64,000 bases of DNA from Agrococcus sp. ARC_14. GTDB lineage: Bacteria; Actinomycetota; Actinomycetes; Actinomycetales; Microbacteriaceae. Shown in pieces: positions 1 to 12,690 of this stretch. The stretch spans positions 2,356,001 to 2,420,000 of the forward strand of contig NZ_JAKUDO010000001.1 in NCBI RefSeq assembly GCF_022436485.1, in the 5' to 3' direction. Made by a program: the position numbers and the translations under genes. The notes beneath the pieces are model-generated. The model saw only the letters and a list, made by a program, of their open reading frames with translations, was not told where the DNA came from and did not search any database. The stretch's first letter is position 1, and every line of letters begins with the position of its first letter.

Positions 1-936
<936 letters not shown>

Positions 937-1155
937 GAAAAGTTGCGTACCAACCGGGGAAAACCGGATGGCAGCGAGTTTGATGCTGACAAAATAGACT
1001 GTCTACTGACAATCTGTCTTATCCAAAGGAATCGTTCTGTCCGAAGACAGGACGAGTTAATAATTTGGCATTTGACATTGTGCACGCTGTTGAGTTCTCA
1101 AGGATCGGACGCTCTCGTGCTTTCCCTTTCAGGTTAGCGCCGAGGCAACTTCTCA

Positions 1156-1183
1156 ATCATAACCACTTCCTGGCGAGTGTCAA
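1156..1183 (-). promoter_or_regulatory. rrn promoter P2 (proximal)
   Basis: On the minus strand TTGACA (1183-1178) and TATGAT (1161-1156) are separated by 16 bases. This is the best sigma-A-type promoter in the window. Its predicted start, near 1149, gives a leader of about 210 bases before 16S. Confidence 0.75.
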
Positions 1184-1248
1184 TTCGACACGCCGTGCGG
1201 AGCTCTGCTCCCACCGGACTCTCAGTCCCGGGTTGTGGCAACCTGTCT

Positions 1249-1276
1249 AGGTTACACGATCCGGAGTGACTGTCAA
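1249..1276 (-). promoter_or_regulatory. rrn promoter P1 (distal)
   Basis: On the minus strand TTGACA (1276-1271) is followed after 16 bases by TAACCT (1254-1249). The -35 is a perfect match to consensus. The predicted start is about 300 bases upstream of mature 16S. Confidence 0.65.
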
Positions 1277-1544
1277 GTCGGCGTGTCGCGCTGGCCGGCT
1301 GCTGTAGCTGCCGTCCATGCGCTCCGCACTTTCACCATTGAAGTGGATTGTCACCATACTCGCGTTTCGGCCCAGCACGCAAACTGCGTGGTGCCTGACG
1401 GCGAGGAGGTGGTCCCTCTTGATCCGCTGGCCTCTCGGCTCTGCGTCTATGGGGTGACAGGTAGAAACATTACACGGAGCGTGACCCATGGGCGCAAAAC
1501 GGCTGCATCCCGGGCGTGTCGCCCCGGAATTCCGGGGAAAACGG

Positions 1545-1570
1545 CGACGGGGGCCCTCAGGCCCCCGTCG
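1545..1570 (-). terminator. tyrS terminator hairpin containing the stop codon
   Basis: A perfect 11-bp stem (1545-1555 with 1560-1570) closes a 4-base loop, and the tyrS TGA (1559-1557) sits in that loop. It should separate the arg-tyrS operon from the rrn promoters downstream. No strong U-run follows. Confidence 0.7.
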
Positions 1571-2870
1571 TCTCCCGTGCAGTGTCGATCCCTGCCAGCG
1601 TCTTCTTCCCGCGACGCAGCACCGCGAACCTGCCATGCAGCAGCCGGCCGTCCAAGGTCGCCGCAGGATCCTCGATGCGCTCGTTGTTCACGCTGACCCC
1701 GCCCTGCGCGATCGCGCGCCGGCCATCGGAGAGCGACTCCACCAATCCGGTCTCCTGCAGCAGCTGCAGCACAGGTGCATCCGTCGTCGCTGTCGCCTGC
1801 TTGTCGAGCGAGCGCACTGCTGCGGCGAGCGTCAGCGCATCGAGCGCAGTCAGATCACCGGCGCCGAACAGCGCCTGCGACGCATCGATCGCCTGCCGCG
1901 TCGCCTCCGCCCCGTGGATGAACGACGTGGCCTGCACCGCGAGCTCGCGCTGCGCCTCCCGCCGGAACGGCGCATCCGCCACCGCCTGTGCGAGCTCGTC
2001 GATGCGCGCCGAGGGCAGGAACGTGAACGACTTCAGGAGCTGCACCACGATCGCGTCGTCCTGGTTGAGCCAGAACTGGTACAGCGCGTACGGCGTCGTC
2101 AGGTTGGCGTCGAGCCAGACCGCATTGCCCTCGCTCTTGCCGAACTTCTTGCCATCGGCGTCGGTGATGAGCGGTGAGCCGAGGGCATGCGCGTGCGCAC
2201 CCTCCGCCTTGCGGATCAGCTCGGTGCCGGCGGTGAGGTTGCCCCACTGGTCGCTGCCGCCGAGCTGCATGGTGCAGCCGTGGCGCAGGTAGAGCTCGCG
2301 GAAGTCGAGTCCCTGCAGCACCTGGTAGCTGAACTCGGCGTAGGAGATGCCCTCATCGGACTCCATGCGGGATGCGACGGCATCCTTGCGCAGCATCGTG
2401 CCGACGCGGAAGTGCTTGCCGATCTCGCGCAGGAAGTCGACCGTCGACATCGGCGCCGTCCAGTCGAGGTTGTTCACCAGCCGCACGGCGTTGTCACCAT
2501 CGGCAGAGAGGAAGCGCAGCATCTGCGCCCCCAGGTAGTCGACCCACTCGGCGACGGTCTCCCGCTCATTGAGCTGGCGCTCCGAGGTGGGCTTGGGGTC
2601 GCCGATCAGACCGGTCGAGCCGCCGACCAGCGCGAGCGGCCGGTGACCTGCGAGCTGGAGCCGACGCATGATGATCAGCTGCGCGAGGTTGCCCAGGTGG
2701 AGGCTCGGCGCCGTGGGATCGAAGCCGCAGTAGTAGGTGATCGGGTCGCCGCCGAGCGCGGCGGCGAGGGCCTCCGGGTCGGTCGAGACGTGCACGCTGC
2801 CGCGATACTGCAGCTCGTCCCAGACATTGTCGAATGCAGGGTCGAGCTGGATGGGAGCGAGTTCGATCAC
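1557..2870 (-). CDS. tyrS: Tyrosine--tRNA ligase
   Basis: Charges tRNA-Tyr with tyrosine in the cytoplasm. It is a class I synthetase: the HIGH-type motif reads HLGN at about residues 58-61, the KMSKS-type loop reads KFGKS, and an S4 RNA-binding domain closes the C-terminus (RRAIAQGGVSVN region). I chose GTG at 2870, giving 437 residues. A longer reading frame exists upstream but would run deep into argH and lacks family homology. It follows the argH stop by 10 bases, so it is probably the last gene of the arg operon. No T-box leader is visible. Confidence 0.95.
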   Translation of the reverse strand: MIELAPIQLDPAFDNVWDELQYRGSVHVSTDPEALAAALGGDPITYYCGFDPTAPSLHLGNLAQLIIMRRLQLAGHRPLALVGGSTGLIGDPKPTSERQLNERETVAEWVDYLGAQMLRFLSADGDNAVRLVNNLDWTAPMSTVDFLREIGKHFRVGTMLRKDAVASRMESDEGISYAEFSYQVLQGLDFRELYLRHGCTMQLGGSDQWGNLTAGTELIRKAEGAHAHALGSPLITDADGKKFGKSEGNAVWLDANLTTPYALYQFWLNQDDAIVVQLLKSFTFLPSARIDELAQAVADAPFRREAQRELAVQATSFIHGAEATRQAIDASQALFGAGDLTALDALTLAAAVRSLDKQATATTDAPVLQLLQETGLVESLSDGRRAIAQGGVSVNNERIEDPAATLDGRLLHGRFAVLRRGKKTLAGIDTARETTGA

Positions 2871-2880
2871 ATCGACAAAT

Positions 2881-5245
<2,365 letters not shown>

Positions 5246-5249
<4 letters not shown>

Positions 5250-6169
5250 GCGTGCTCCTTGTCGGAGGGGTCGGATGCGGGCACGACCTCGGTGCCGGAG
5301 CCCGCGGTCGTGAAGATCTCGGTGAGGATGGAGTGGGGCGAGCGGCCGTCGATGATCGCTGCCTTGGGCACGCCGGCGCGCACAGCCGTCAGGCAAGCCT
5401 GCATCTTGGGGATCATGCCCGACTCGAGGCTCGGCAGCAGCGCCTCGAGCTCGACGTCGGTGATCTCGCTGATGAGGCTCGAGCGATCCGGCCAGTCGCG
5501 GTACAGACCCTCGATGTCGGTGAGGATGACGAGCTTCGCCGCGCCCAGCGCCGCCGCGAGCGCCGCTGCTGCCGCGTCGGCGTTCACGTTCAGCGACTCC
5601 CCCGGCGCATCGCCATCCGGAGCGATCGACGAGACGACCGGGATCAGCCCGGCGTCGAGCAGCCGCTGCACGGGGGCCGGGTCGACCGCCACCACATCGC
5701 CCACCTGGCCGAGATCGACATCCTCGCCGTCGACGACGGTGCCGCGCCTGCGGCCCGTGAACAGGCCGGCGTCCTCGCCGGAGAGCGTGGCCGCGAGCGG
5801 TCCGTGCTGGTTGATGAGCGACACGAGCGTGCGCGCCACCTGGCCGGTGAGCACCATCCGCACGACATCCATCGCCGCGCGGCTCGTGACGCGGTAGCCG
5901 CCGCGGAACTCGCTCTCGATGCCGTGGATGCGCAGGGCTTCGCTGATCTGCGGGCCACCGCCGTGCACGACCACCGGCGAGATGCCCACGTGGCGCAGAT
6001 AGACCATGTCCTCGGCGAAGGCGCGCTGCAGCGCTTCGCTGATCATCGCGTTGCCGCCGTACTTCACGACCATCGTCGCGCCGCGGTAGCGCTCGAGCCA
6101 CGGCAGCGACTCGATGAGCGTCTCGGCCTTCAGCGCGAGCTCGGCCGCGCGGGCGTCACTAGCTCGCAT
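5246..6169 (-). CDS. argB: Acetylglutamate kinase
   Basis: Phosphorylates N-acetylglutamate, the second committed step to arginine, and is usually the arginine-feedback target. It has 307 residues from ATG 6169. The amino acid kinase signatures are the VVKYGGNAM strand with Lys36 and the [10 protein letters not shown] glycine loop near residues 67-76. A longer frame upstream would overlap argJ extensively. The chosen start overlaps the argJ end by 11 bases and has no clear ribosome-binding site, so translation is probably coupled. Confidence 0.95.
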
Positions 6170-7334
6170 ATGCCGAGTTCTCGTGCACGTAGTCGTGGGT
6201 GAGGTCATTGGTGCGGATGCTGGCGCTCGCTCCACCCGCGAACAGGTCGATCACGATGTGGGTCGCGCGCGGCGTCAGGTCGACCTCCTCGCGCGGGCGA
6301 TCCGGGGTGCCCGCGTGGCAGACCCGCACGCCGTTGAAGCCGACATCGACCGCGTACGGATCGAACGCCGCATCCGTCGTGCCGATCGCGGCGAGCACGC
6401 GGCCCCAGTTGGGGTCGTTGCCGAAGATCGCGGCCTTGAACAGGTTCGAGCGGGCCACCGAGCGGGCGACGACGACCGCGTCGTCCTCGCTGGCGGCGGA
6501 GCGCACCTCGATGGTGATGTCGTGGCTCGCACCCTCGGCGTCGAGCTGCAGCTGCTGGGCGAGGTCGTCGCAGACGGCGGTGACGGCCGCCGTCAGCTCG
6601 GCTTCGTCGGCCGCCGTGCCGGAGGCGCCGCTCGCGAGCAGCAGCACGGTGTCGTTCGTCGACATGCAGCCGTCGGAGTCGAGGCGGTCGAAGGTGACGC
6701 GGGTGGCAGCGCGCAGCGCGCGGTCGAGCACATCGGCGTCGACGACCGCATCGGTGGTGAGCACGACGAGCATCGTTGCGAGCCCCGGGGCCAGCATACC
6801 GGCGCCCTTCGCCATGCCGCCGACCGTCCAGGCGGTGCCGGTTGCGGGGGCGGGGCCGGTCACGACCGCCTGCTTCGGCACCGAGTCGGTGGTCATGATC
6901 GCCGCGGCCGCGTCGTCCCCGCCCTCGCGGGACAGCGCATCCGCCGCCGCGTCGACACCGCGCAGGACCCCCTGGCGGAAGCTCTCGTCGCCGACGCCGA
7001 TGAGGCCCGTCGAGCACACCTGCACCTCGATCGCGCCCAGCCCGAGCCGTTCGGCGACGCGCTCTGCCGTCTGGTGCGTGGTCTGGAACCCGAACGAGCC
7101 GGTGAAGCAGTTGGCGCCGCCGGAGTTGAGGATGACGGCGCGGGCGCTGCCGCCCGCGAGCGCCTGCTCGCTCCACAGCACGGGATTGGCCTTGGCGCGG
7201 TTGGAGGTGAAGACGCCGGCTGCCGTCGAGAGCGGCCCGTCGTTGACGATGAGCGCGACATCGCGGGCACCGGTGGACTTCAGGCCAGCGGCGACGCCGG
7301 CCGCGCGGAAGCCTGCGGCCGCGGTGACGCTCAC
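6159..7334 (-). CDS. argJ: Bifunctional glutamate N-acetyltransferase / ornithine acetyltransferase
   Basis: Recycles the acetyl group from acetylornithine to glutamate and can also make acetylglutamate from acetyl-CoA. It has 391 residues. The self-cleavage site is visible as [14 protein letters not shown], where cleavage before Thr187 would yield the alpha and beta chains and expose the catalytic threonine. It overlaps argC by 4 bases. Whether it is mono- or bifunctional cannot be read from the sequence. Confidence 0.95.
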   Translation of the reverse strand: MSVTAAAGFRAAGVAAGLKSTGARDVALIVNDGPLSTAAGVFTSNRAKANPVLWSEQALAGGSARAVILNSGGANCFTGSFGFQTTHQTAERVAERLGLGAIEVQVCSTGLIGVGDESFRQGVLRGVDAAADALSREGGDDAAAAIMTTDSVPKQAVVTGPAPATGTAWTVGGMAKGAGMLAPGLATMLVVLTTDAVVDADVLDRALRAATRVTFDRLDSDGCMSTNDTVLLLASGASGTAADEAELTAAVTAVCDDLAQQLQLDAEGASHDITIEVRSAASEDDAVVVARSVARSNLFKAAIFGNDPNWGRVLAAIGTTDAAFDPYAVDVGFNGVRVCHAGTPDRPREEVDLTPRATHIVIDLFAGGASASIRTNDLTHDYVHENSAYAS

Positions 7335-8377
7335 GGGGCGACCCCGTCGACCGAGAGACCGAGGTGCTCGTCGAAGCCGAGCGCGATGTTGGCAGACTGG
7401 ATCGCAGCACCTGCCGTGCCCTTGCCGAGGTTGTCGATCGCGGCGATCACGACGACGCGGCCCGCGGCCTCGTCGAGGCCGATGCCGAGGTGCACCGCGT
7501 TCGATCCCAGCACATCCGCGGTGCGCGGGTACTGCCCGGCCGGCGTGATGTGGATGAAGGACTCATCGCCGTAGGCGCTCAACCACGCGGAGCGCACCTG
7601 GTCGGCCGTCGCGTCCCCGACCAGCGGGGCGGTGACGGTCGCGAGGATGCCGCGCGACATGGGCACCAGCACGGGCGTGAAGGAGTGACGGATCTCGCCC
7701 GCGCCGACGGCACGCAGGTTCTGCGCGATCTCCGGCAGGTGGCGGTGAGTGCCGCCGACACCGTAGGGCGTCGCGGAGCCCATGAGCTCGGAGGCGAGCA
7801 GGTGGGTCTTCGCTGCCCGACCCGCACCGGAGGCGCCGACAGCGAGCACCGAGGTGATCGCGGCGGTGTCGATCAGGCCGGCTGCGACGCCCGGCGCGAT
7901 GGCGAGCGTGACGGCCGTGGCGTTGCAGCCCGGCACGGCGATGCGGCGGGCGGCGCGCAGCTCACGGCGCTGCCTGCCGCCGTCGGCGAGGATGAGCTCC
8001 GGCATGCCGTAGGGCCAGGTGCCGGCGTGCTCAGTGCCGTAGAAGGCCTGCCACTCCGCTGCACGCTCGAGGCGATGGTCAGCACCCGCGTCGACGACGA
8101 GAGTGGAATCCGGCAGCTGCGCGGCGAGACCGCCCGAGTGGCCGTGCGGCAAGGCCAGGAAGACGACGTCGTGACCCGCGAGCACCTCAGGTGTCGTCTC
8201 CTGGAAGGTCAGCGATGCGAGGGAGCGCAGGTTCGGATGGACGGAGACCAGGGGCTGCCCGGCGTTGGAGTGCGCCGTCACCGTGCGCACCTCCAGCTCG
8301 GGGTGCTGCGCGAGCAGCCGCAGCAGCTCGCCACCTGCGTATCCGCTCGCACCTGCGACGGCGACGGAGAGGCTCAT
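7331..8377 (-). CDS. argC: N-acetyl-gamma-glutamyl-phosphate reductase
   Basis: Makes N-acetylglutamate semialdehyde with NADPH. It has 348 residues, an N-terminal Rossmann motif ([10 protein letters not shown], residues 9-18) and the catalytic Cys151 in PGCNATA. It is the first gene of the arg operon. A TAGCCT hexamer ends 6 bases before its ATG, so the mRNA is probably leaderless. I saw no ArgR operator in the short upstream gap. Confidence 0.96.
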   Translation of the reverse strand: MSLSVAVAGASGYAGGELLRLLAQHPELEVRTVTAHSNAGQPLVSVHPNLRSLASLTFQETTPEVLAGHDVVFLALPHGHSGGLAAQLPDSTLVVDAGADHRLERAAEWQAFYGTEHAGTWPYGMPELILADGGRQRRELRAARRIAVPGCNATAVTLAIAPGVAAGLIDTAAITSVLAVGASGAGRAAKTHLLASELMGSATPYGVGGTHRHLPEIAQNLRAVGAGEIRHSFTPVLVPMSRGILATVTAPLVGDATADQVRSAWLSAYGDESFIHITPAGQYPRTADVLGSNAVHLGIGLDEAAGRVVVIAAIDNLGKGTAGAAIQSANIALGFDEHLGLSVDGVAP

Positions 8378-8383
8378 GCATCC

Positions 8384-8389
8384 AGGCTA
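8384..8389 (-). promoter_or_regulatory. -10 element of leaderless argC
   Basis: TAGCCT followed by 6 bases and the argC ATG. This is the likely promoter for the whole argCJBFH-tyrS operon. Confidence 0.6.
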
Positions 8390-8418
8390 CTCGGCCGTGG
8401 ATCCCTCACCGGCCCGAA

Positions 8419-9087
8419 TCAGACAACGTGCCGCAGCGCATCCGCGACGAAGCGCACCTCGACGGCGGCGCGCACCTCGAGCTCGCCGGCCTCAAGCGAG
8501 ACGGCGGGCGCTGCGTCGGCGGACTCCATGGCCATCGTCGCCATGCGAGCCTTGCCCCGTGGTGGCGCCGGCGGCGTCGTGCCCGGCTCTTGGATCGCGT
8601 CGACGACCGGCGCGCCGAGGCCCGCGGCCGACGCGTAGTCGCCCGCGCGCTCGACGGCGTCGGCGATCGCGCGGGTGCGTGCCGCCTTGGCGCGCTCGCG
8701 CTCGGTCTCCTCCGAGAGCGACCAGGCGATGCCGCCCACCTCGTGCGTCTGGTGCAGGCCGACGACGCCGATCCAGGTGCCGAGCACCTCGAAGTCGCGG
8801 AAGCGCACGGTCACCGAGGCTGCCGCGGTGTAGACAGAGCGGCGCGGCTGGCCCTCGCCGACCCACTCCTCGTGGTGCGAGATCCAGACGCGGTCGGCAT
8901 GCCACGACTCCGCGGCGCCGGCGCTCTCGTGGCCCTTCGCGTCGGTGATCAGGCGCTCGTGCGCCTCGGCCACCGCCCGCATCGCCTCGTCCGGGCGCGG
9001 TGCGCTCCAGCGCGACTGCACCGTGACGGTCGCCCGCTCGGCGCTCGCGCGCTCGACCGCCGTGCCGCAGACCGTGATCTCCACCAT
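8419..9087 (-). CDS. SIMPL domain (DUF541) protein
   Basis: It has 222 residues and is a SIMPL/DUF541 family protein, recognised from the opening MVEITVCGTAVERASAERATV-like strand, the repeated helix of an AVAEAHERLI type and the late VEVRFVADAL strand. The biochemical role of the family is not settled; members have been linked to outer-membrane or stress phenotypes. No signal peptide is visible, so this copy looks cytoplasmic. It stands alone between pheT and argC. TAGCAT lies 7 bases before its ATG. Confidence 0.8.
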   Translation of the reverse strand: MVEITVCGTAVERASAERATVTVQSRWSAPRPDEAMRAVAEAHERLITDAKGHESAGAAESWHADRVWISHHEEWVGEGQPRRSVYTAAASVTVRFRDFEVLGTWIGVVGLHQTHEVGGIAWSLSEETERERAKAARTRAIADAVERAGDYASAAGLGAPVVDAIQEPGTTPPAPPRGKARMATMAMESADAAPAVSLEAGELEVRAAVEVRFVADALRHVV

Positions 9088-9094
9088 GGCTCGG

Positions 9095-9100
9095 ATGCTA
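9095..9100 (-). promoter_or_regulatory. -10 element of leaderless SIMPL gene
   Basis: TAGCAT with a 7-base gap to the ATG at 9087. Confidence 0.5.
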
Positions 9101-9125
9101 CTCCCGCATCCTGGCCGCTCGGGCG

Positions 9126-11615
9126 CTACTCGCGCAGGTGCGCGCCATGCCGCTCGGCGGCGACGGCGAGGCCCGCGAGCTTCGCTTCCGACGCCTCGGC
9201 CGCGGTCAGCGTGCGGTCGATGGCGCGGAAGCGGAGCGCGAAGGTGAGCGACTTCTCCTGCTCGCCCAGACCCGTGCCGCGGTAGTCGTCGACGAGCGCG
9301 ATGTGCTCGAGCAGCGCACCAGCACCCTCGCGCACCGCGCGGCGCACCTCGCCAGCGGGCACGTCGATCGGCACCACGAGCGAGAGATCCTGTGTCGCGG
9401 CGGGCACCGGAGCGATCAGCTGCGTCTCGAGGCCCACCCTGGCGAGCCGGATGAGCGCGCTGAGGTCGAGCTCCGCGACCGCGACGACGCGCGGCAGGTC
9501 GGCCTCGGCTGCCAGCGCCGGCAGCAGCTCGCCGGCGACACCGATGACCTCGTCGCCGACGAGCAGCTCTGCAGCCCTTCCGGGGTGCAGCCAGTCGCGC
9601 TGCGCCTGGCGCACGTCGAGCTCGAGCCCGACGGCCAGGGCGACCCGGACCGATGCCTCGATGGCGTCGGCGATGCCGAAGCGCTCCGCCGCACGACCCG
9701 GCTGCTTGCGCACCCGCTCGCCGACCAGCACGACGGCCGCGTGATCGGGCTGCTCCGGCAATCGATCGAGCTCGGCCAGCACGGTGTCGGCAGGGCGCTC
9801 AGCGGCGCTCGGCAGCGCGTCCGTGCCGTGCCCGTCGACGGCCAGGAAGACGCGTCCGAGCTCGAACAGCGCCAGATCCGTCAGCCCGCGGCCGACATTG
9901 CGGTGCGCGGTGTCGAGCATGCCCGGCACCAGCGCGGTGCGCATCCAGGGACGCTCGCCGTCGAGGGGGTTCTCGAGGCGCACGGGCTCCGCGCCGGTGA
10001 GGCGCGCCTGTCGCTCGGTGACGAACGGGGCGACCAGCACCTCCGTGAGACCCGCCGCGGCGAGCCCGTTGGCGACGCCGCGCCGCAGCCGCTGCGCGCG
10101 AGTGAAGCCGCGGCCCGGGGGCGCGACCGGCAGCACGGAGGGGATGCGGTCGAAGCCGACGATGCGCGCGACCTCCTCGACGAGGCTCTCGCGGTCGACG
10201 ATGTCGGGCCGCCAGGTGGGCGGCGTGACCGACCAGCTGCCTTCGGCTCCGCTCTCGTCGATGACGGCACCGACCGAGACGAGCGCGGCGCGAGCCTCGT
10301 CGTCGGTGTAGTCGGCGCCCGTGAGGGTGCTCCAGAAGCCGATCGGGATCGTGATCGGCTGCAACTCGGGCACACCGCCCACCTCTGCACCCAGCTCGGT
10401 GTCGAGCGTGCCGCCACCGAGCTCGACGAGCAGCTGCGCGACGCGCGCGGCGGCGGCGTCGGCGACGGCAGGATCGACGCCCCGCTCGAACCGCTTGGAC
10501 GCCTCAGAGATCAGCCGATGCCTGCGGGATGCGCGACCGATCGTCACCGCGTCGAAGGTGGCTGCCTCGATGAGCACGTCGGTGGTCGACGCATCCATCT
10601 CGGTCTCTGCGCCTCCCATGACGCCCGCGATGCCGATGGCGCCGCGGTCGTCGGTGATGAGGAGATCCTCGCTGTGCAGCGCGCGATCGACATCGTCGAG
10701 CGTGGTGATGCGCTCGCCGGCTGCCGCGCGGCGCACGACGATGCCGCCCTGCAGCTTGCCGAGGTCGTAGCCGTGCGTCGGCTGGCCGAGCTCGAGCATG
10801 ACGTAGTTCGTGATGTCGACGCCGAGCGAGACCGAGCGCATGCCCGCGAGCCGCAGCCGCGAGACCATCCACGATGGGGTCTGGCGCGACTGGTCGATGC
10901 CGCGCACGATGCGCGCCACGAAGCGCGAGCAGCCGACGCTGCCGCGGATGGGCGCGTCGTCCTCGATCGCCAGCGGGAAGCCGGATGGGGTGCCGACGTC
11001 GATCGCGCTGCGCGCGGTCTCGGCGGGGTCGGTGAACGGCCGGCCGGTCGCCGAGGCCAGCTCGCGGGCGATGCCGCGGATCGAGAGCGCGTACCCGCGG
11101 TCGGGCGTGACGTTGATCTCGACCGCCTGATCGTCCAGACCCAACAGCGTCAGCGCATCCGCCCCCACGTCTCCTGGGATGCCGAGCTCGTCGAGGCGCA
11201 TGATGCCGTCGTGGTCGTCGCCGAGCCCCAGCTCGCGCTCGGAGGCGATCATGCCGTCGGAGACGTGGCCGTAGGTCTTGCGGGCGGCGATCTCGAAGTC
11301 GCCGAGCGCAGCGCCCGGCAGCGTCACCACCACGCGGTCACCCTCGACGAAGTTCAGCGCGCCGCAGACGATGCCGCGCACGCCGCCGTTGGCCTCGCCG
11401 ACGTCGACCTGGCACCAGCGGATGATCTTGCCGTTCTTCTGCGGCTCCTCGACGATCTCGAGCACGCGGCCGACGACGATCGGCCCGCGCAGCTCACCGC
11501 CGTGCACCGCCTCTTCCTCGAAGCCGACGCGCACGAGCTGGGCGTGCAGCCAGTCGGCGGCGCCCTCCTTCGGCAGCTCGACGTGCTCTGCGAGCCATGA
11601 CAGCGGAATCCGCAT
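9126..11615 (-). CDS. pheT: Phenylalanine--tRNA ligase beta subunit
   Basis: Forms the alpha2-beta2 PheRS with PheS. It has 829 residues starting at MRIPLSWLAEHV. Domains in order are an EMAP-like tRNA-binding fold (about 40-150, VVGRVLEIVEEPQKNGK), the B3/B4 editing domain, B5, the catalytic-like core and a C-terminal ferredoxin-fold anticodon-binding domain (ending in RHGAHLRE). The ATG overlaps the pheS stop by one base (TGATG). A longer upstream frame exists inside pheS but is a shadow. Confidence 0.97.
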   Translation of the reverse strand: MRIPLSWLAEHVELPKEGAADWLHAQLVRVGFEEEAVHGGELRGPIVVGRVLEIVEEPQKNGKIIRWCQVDVGEANGGVRGIVCGALNFVEGDRVVVTLPGAALGDFEIAARKTYGHVSDGMIASERELGLGDDHDGIMRLDELGIPGDVGADALTLLGLDDQAVEINVTPDRGYALSIRGIARELASATGRPFTDPAETARSAIDVGTPSGFPLAIEDDAPIRGSVGCSRFVARIVRGIDQSRQTPSWMVSRLRLAGMRSVSLGVDITNYVMLELGQPTHGYDLGKLQGGIVVRRAAAGERITTLDDVDRALHSEDLLITDDRGAIGIAGVMGGAETEMDASTTDVLIEAATFDAVTIGRASRRHRLISEASKRFERGVDPAVADAAAARVAQLLVELGGGTLDTELGAEVGGVPELQPITIPIGFWSTLTGADYTDDEARAALVSVGAVIDESGAEGSWSVTPPTWRPDIVDRESLVEEVARIVGFDRIPSVLPVAPPGRGFTRAQRLRRGVANGLAAAGLTEVLVAPFVTERQARLTGAEPVRLENPLDGERPWMRTALVPGMLDTAHRNVGRGLTDLALFELGRVFLAVDGHGTDALPSAAERPADTVLAELDRLPEQPDHAAVVLVGERVRKQPGRAAERFGIADAIEASVRVALAVGLELDVRQAQRDWLHPGRAAELLVGDEVIGVAGELLPALAAEADLPRVVAVAELDLSALIRLARVGLETQLIAPVPAATQDLSLVVPIDVPAGEVRRAVREGAGALLEHIALVDDYRGTGLGEQEKSLTFALRFRAIDRTLTAAEASEAKLAGLAVAAERHGAHLRE

Positions 11616-12661
11616 CAGATCACCATCCCGAACTGCTCGGTGAAGCGCACATCGCCCTCGATCATGTCGCGCATGTCGTCGAGCTGGTACCGGAACTGCA
11701 GGGTGCGCTCGATGCCCATGCCGAACGCGAAGCCCGAGTAGACCTCGGGGTCGAGACCCGCGGCGCGCAGCACGTTGGGGTTGACCATGCCGCAGCCGCC
11801 CCATTCGACCCAGCGGGGACCACCGCGCATGCCGGGGTGCCAGACATCCATCTCGGCGCTGGGCTCGGTGAACGGGAAGTAGTTGGGGCGCAGGCGGATC
11901 TTCGCCTCCTCGCCGAACATGATGCGGGCGAGGTGCTCGAGCGTGCCCCGCAGGTTCGCCATCGTGATGCCCTTGTCGATGGCGAGGCCCTCGATCTGGG
12001 TGAAGACGGGCAGGTGCGTCGCGTCGATGTCGTCGGTGCGGTAGACGCGGCCGGGGGCGACCACGTAGATGGGCAGCTCGCGCGTCAGCATCGAGCGCAT
12101 CTGCACGGGACTCGTCTGCGTGCGCAGCACCATGTGGCGGTCGGCGGGCGCGACGTAGAAGGTGTCGGACTCCCCACGCGCGGGGTGGTCGGGGTCGACG
12201 TTGAGGGCGTCGAAGTTGTACCACTCGTGCTCGAGCTCGGGCCCCTCGGCGATCTCCCAGCCCATGCCGACGAACACGTCGCTCATCTCATCCATGAGCA
12301 TGGTGAGCGGATGCCGTCCACCGGTGGCGCGGATGCGCGGCAGTGCGGTGACGTCGACGCGCTCAGCCTCGAGCTGCGCTTGCTCCTCGACGGCGGCGAG
12401 CTCGCCCTGGCGGGCGGCGATGGCCTCGGCGACGCGGCCGCGGCCGGCGCCGATGACCTGGCCGGCGGCCTTGCGATCCTCGGGCGCGATGTCGCGCAGG
12501 CTGCCGTTGAGCGAGGCGAGCTCGCTCCCCTGCCCGTTGTGCGCGGCCTTCGCGGCCTGCAGCTCGGCGGTCGTGGTGGCGGCTTCGATGGCGGCGAGCG
12601 CCGCGGTCACCGCGGCGTCGACGCGCGCGCCGAGGTCGGCGTTCTCGTCGGGATTGGGCAC
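11615..12661 (-). CDS. pheS: Phenylalanine--tRNA ligase alpha subunit
   Basis: Catalytic subunit of PheRS, 348 residues, starting with GTG. The N-terminal coiled coil (about 1-90) would contact tRNA. Class II motif 2 is seen in YRTDDIDATHLPVFTQIEG, and motif 3 in FAFGMGIERTLQFRY near the C-terminus. TAGGAT 6 bases before GTG predicts a leaderless message for the pheST operon. Confidence 0.97.
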   Translation of the reverse strand: MPNPDENADLGARVDAAVTAALAAIEAATTTAELQAAKAAHNGQGSELASLNGSLRDIAPEDRKAAGQVIGAGRGRVAEAIAARQGELAAVEEQAQLEAERVDVTALPRIRATGGRHPLTMLMDEMSDVFVGMGWEIAEGPELEHEWYNFDALNVDPDHPARGESDTFYVAPADRHMVLRTQTSPVQMRSMLTRELPIYVVAPGRVYRTDDIDATHLPVFTQIEGLAIDKGITMANLRGTLEHLARIMFGEEAKIRLRPNYFPFTEPSAEMDVWHPGMRGGPRWVEWGGCGMVNPNVLRAAGLDPEVYSGFAFGMGIERTLQFRYQLDDMRDMIEGDVRFTEQFGMVI

Positions 12662-12667
12662 CCGACG

Positions 12668-12673
12668 ATCCTA
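12668..12673 (-). promoter_or_regulatory. -10 element of leaderless pheS
   Basis: TAGGAT, 6-base gap, then GTG at 12661. Confidence 0.6.
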
Positions 12674-12690
12674 CCGATCGCGCAGCAGCT

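Larger units (their letters stand above)
937..1276 (-). other. rrn leader and promoter region; 1277-1544 has nothing recognisable
   Basis: This gene-free stretch between tyrS and 16S holds two promoters and a transcribed leader. The leader carries a block (about 1080-1105, minus strand CCTTGAGAACTCAACAG) that is conserved in actinobacterial rRNA leaders and is thought to act in rRNA antitermination and processing. A short hairpin with a UUCG loop lies near 1040-1055. The 268 bases from 1277 to 1544 show no gene or clear signal. Confidence 0.7.

Noticed and set aside
5250..6101. Extension of the argF frame upstream through argB
   Set aside because: The real argF starts at 5249. The upstream part is out-of-frame argB sequence with Arg-rich nonsense.
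8378..8418. ArgR operator upstream of argC
   Set aside because: Looked for an AT-rich ARG-box palindrome; the 41-base gap has only the TAGCCT element.
9138..11600. An 820-codon open frame on the plus strand opposite pheT
   Set aside because: The frame is antisense to a clear pheT, has arginine/aspartate-biased composition typical of GC-rich shadow frames and has no family motif.
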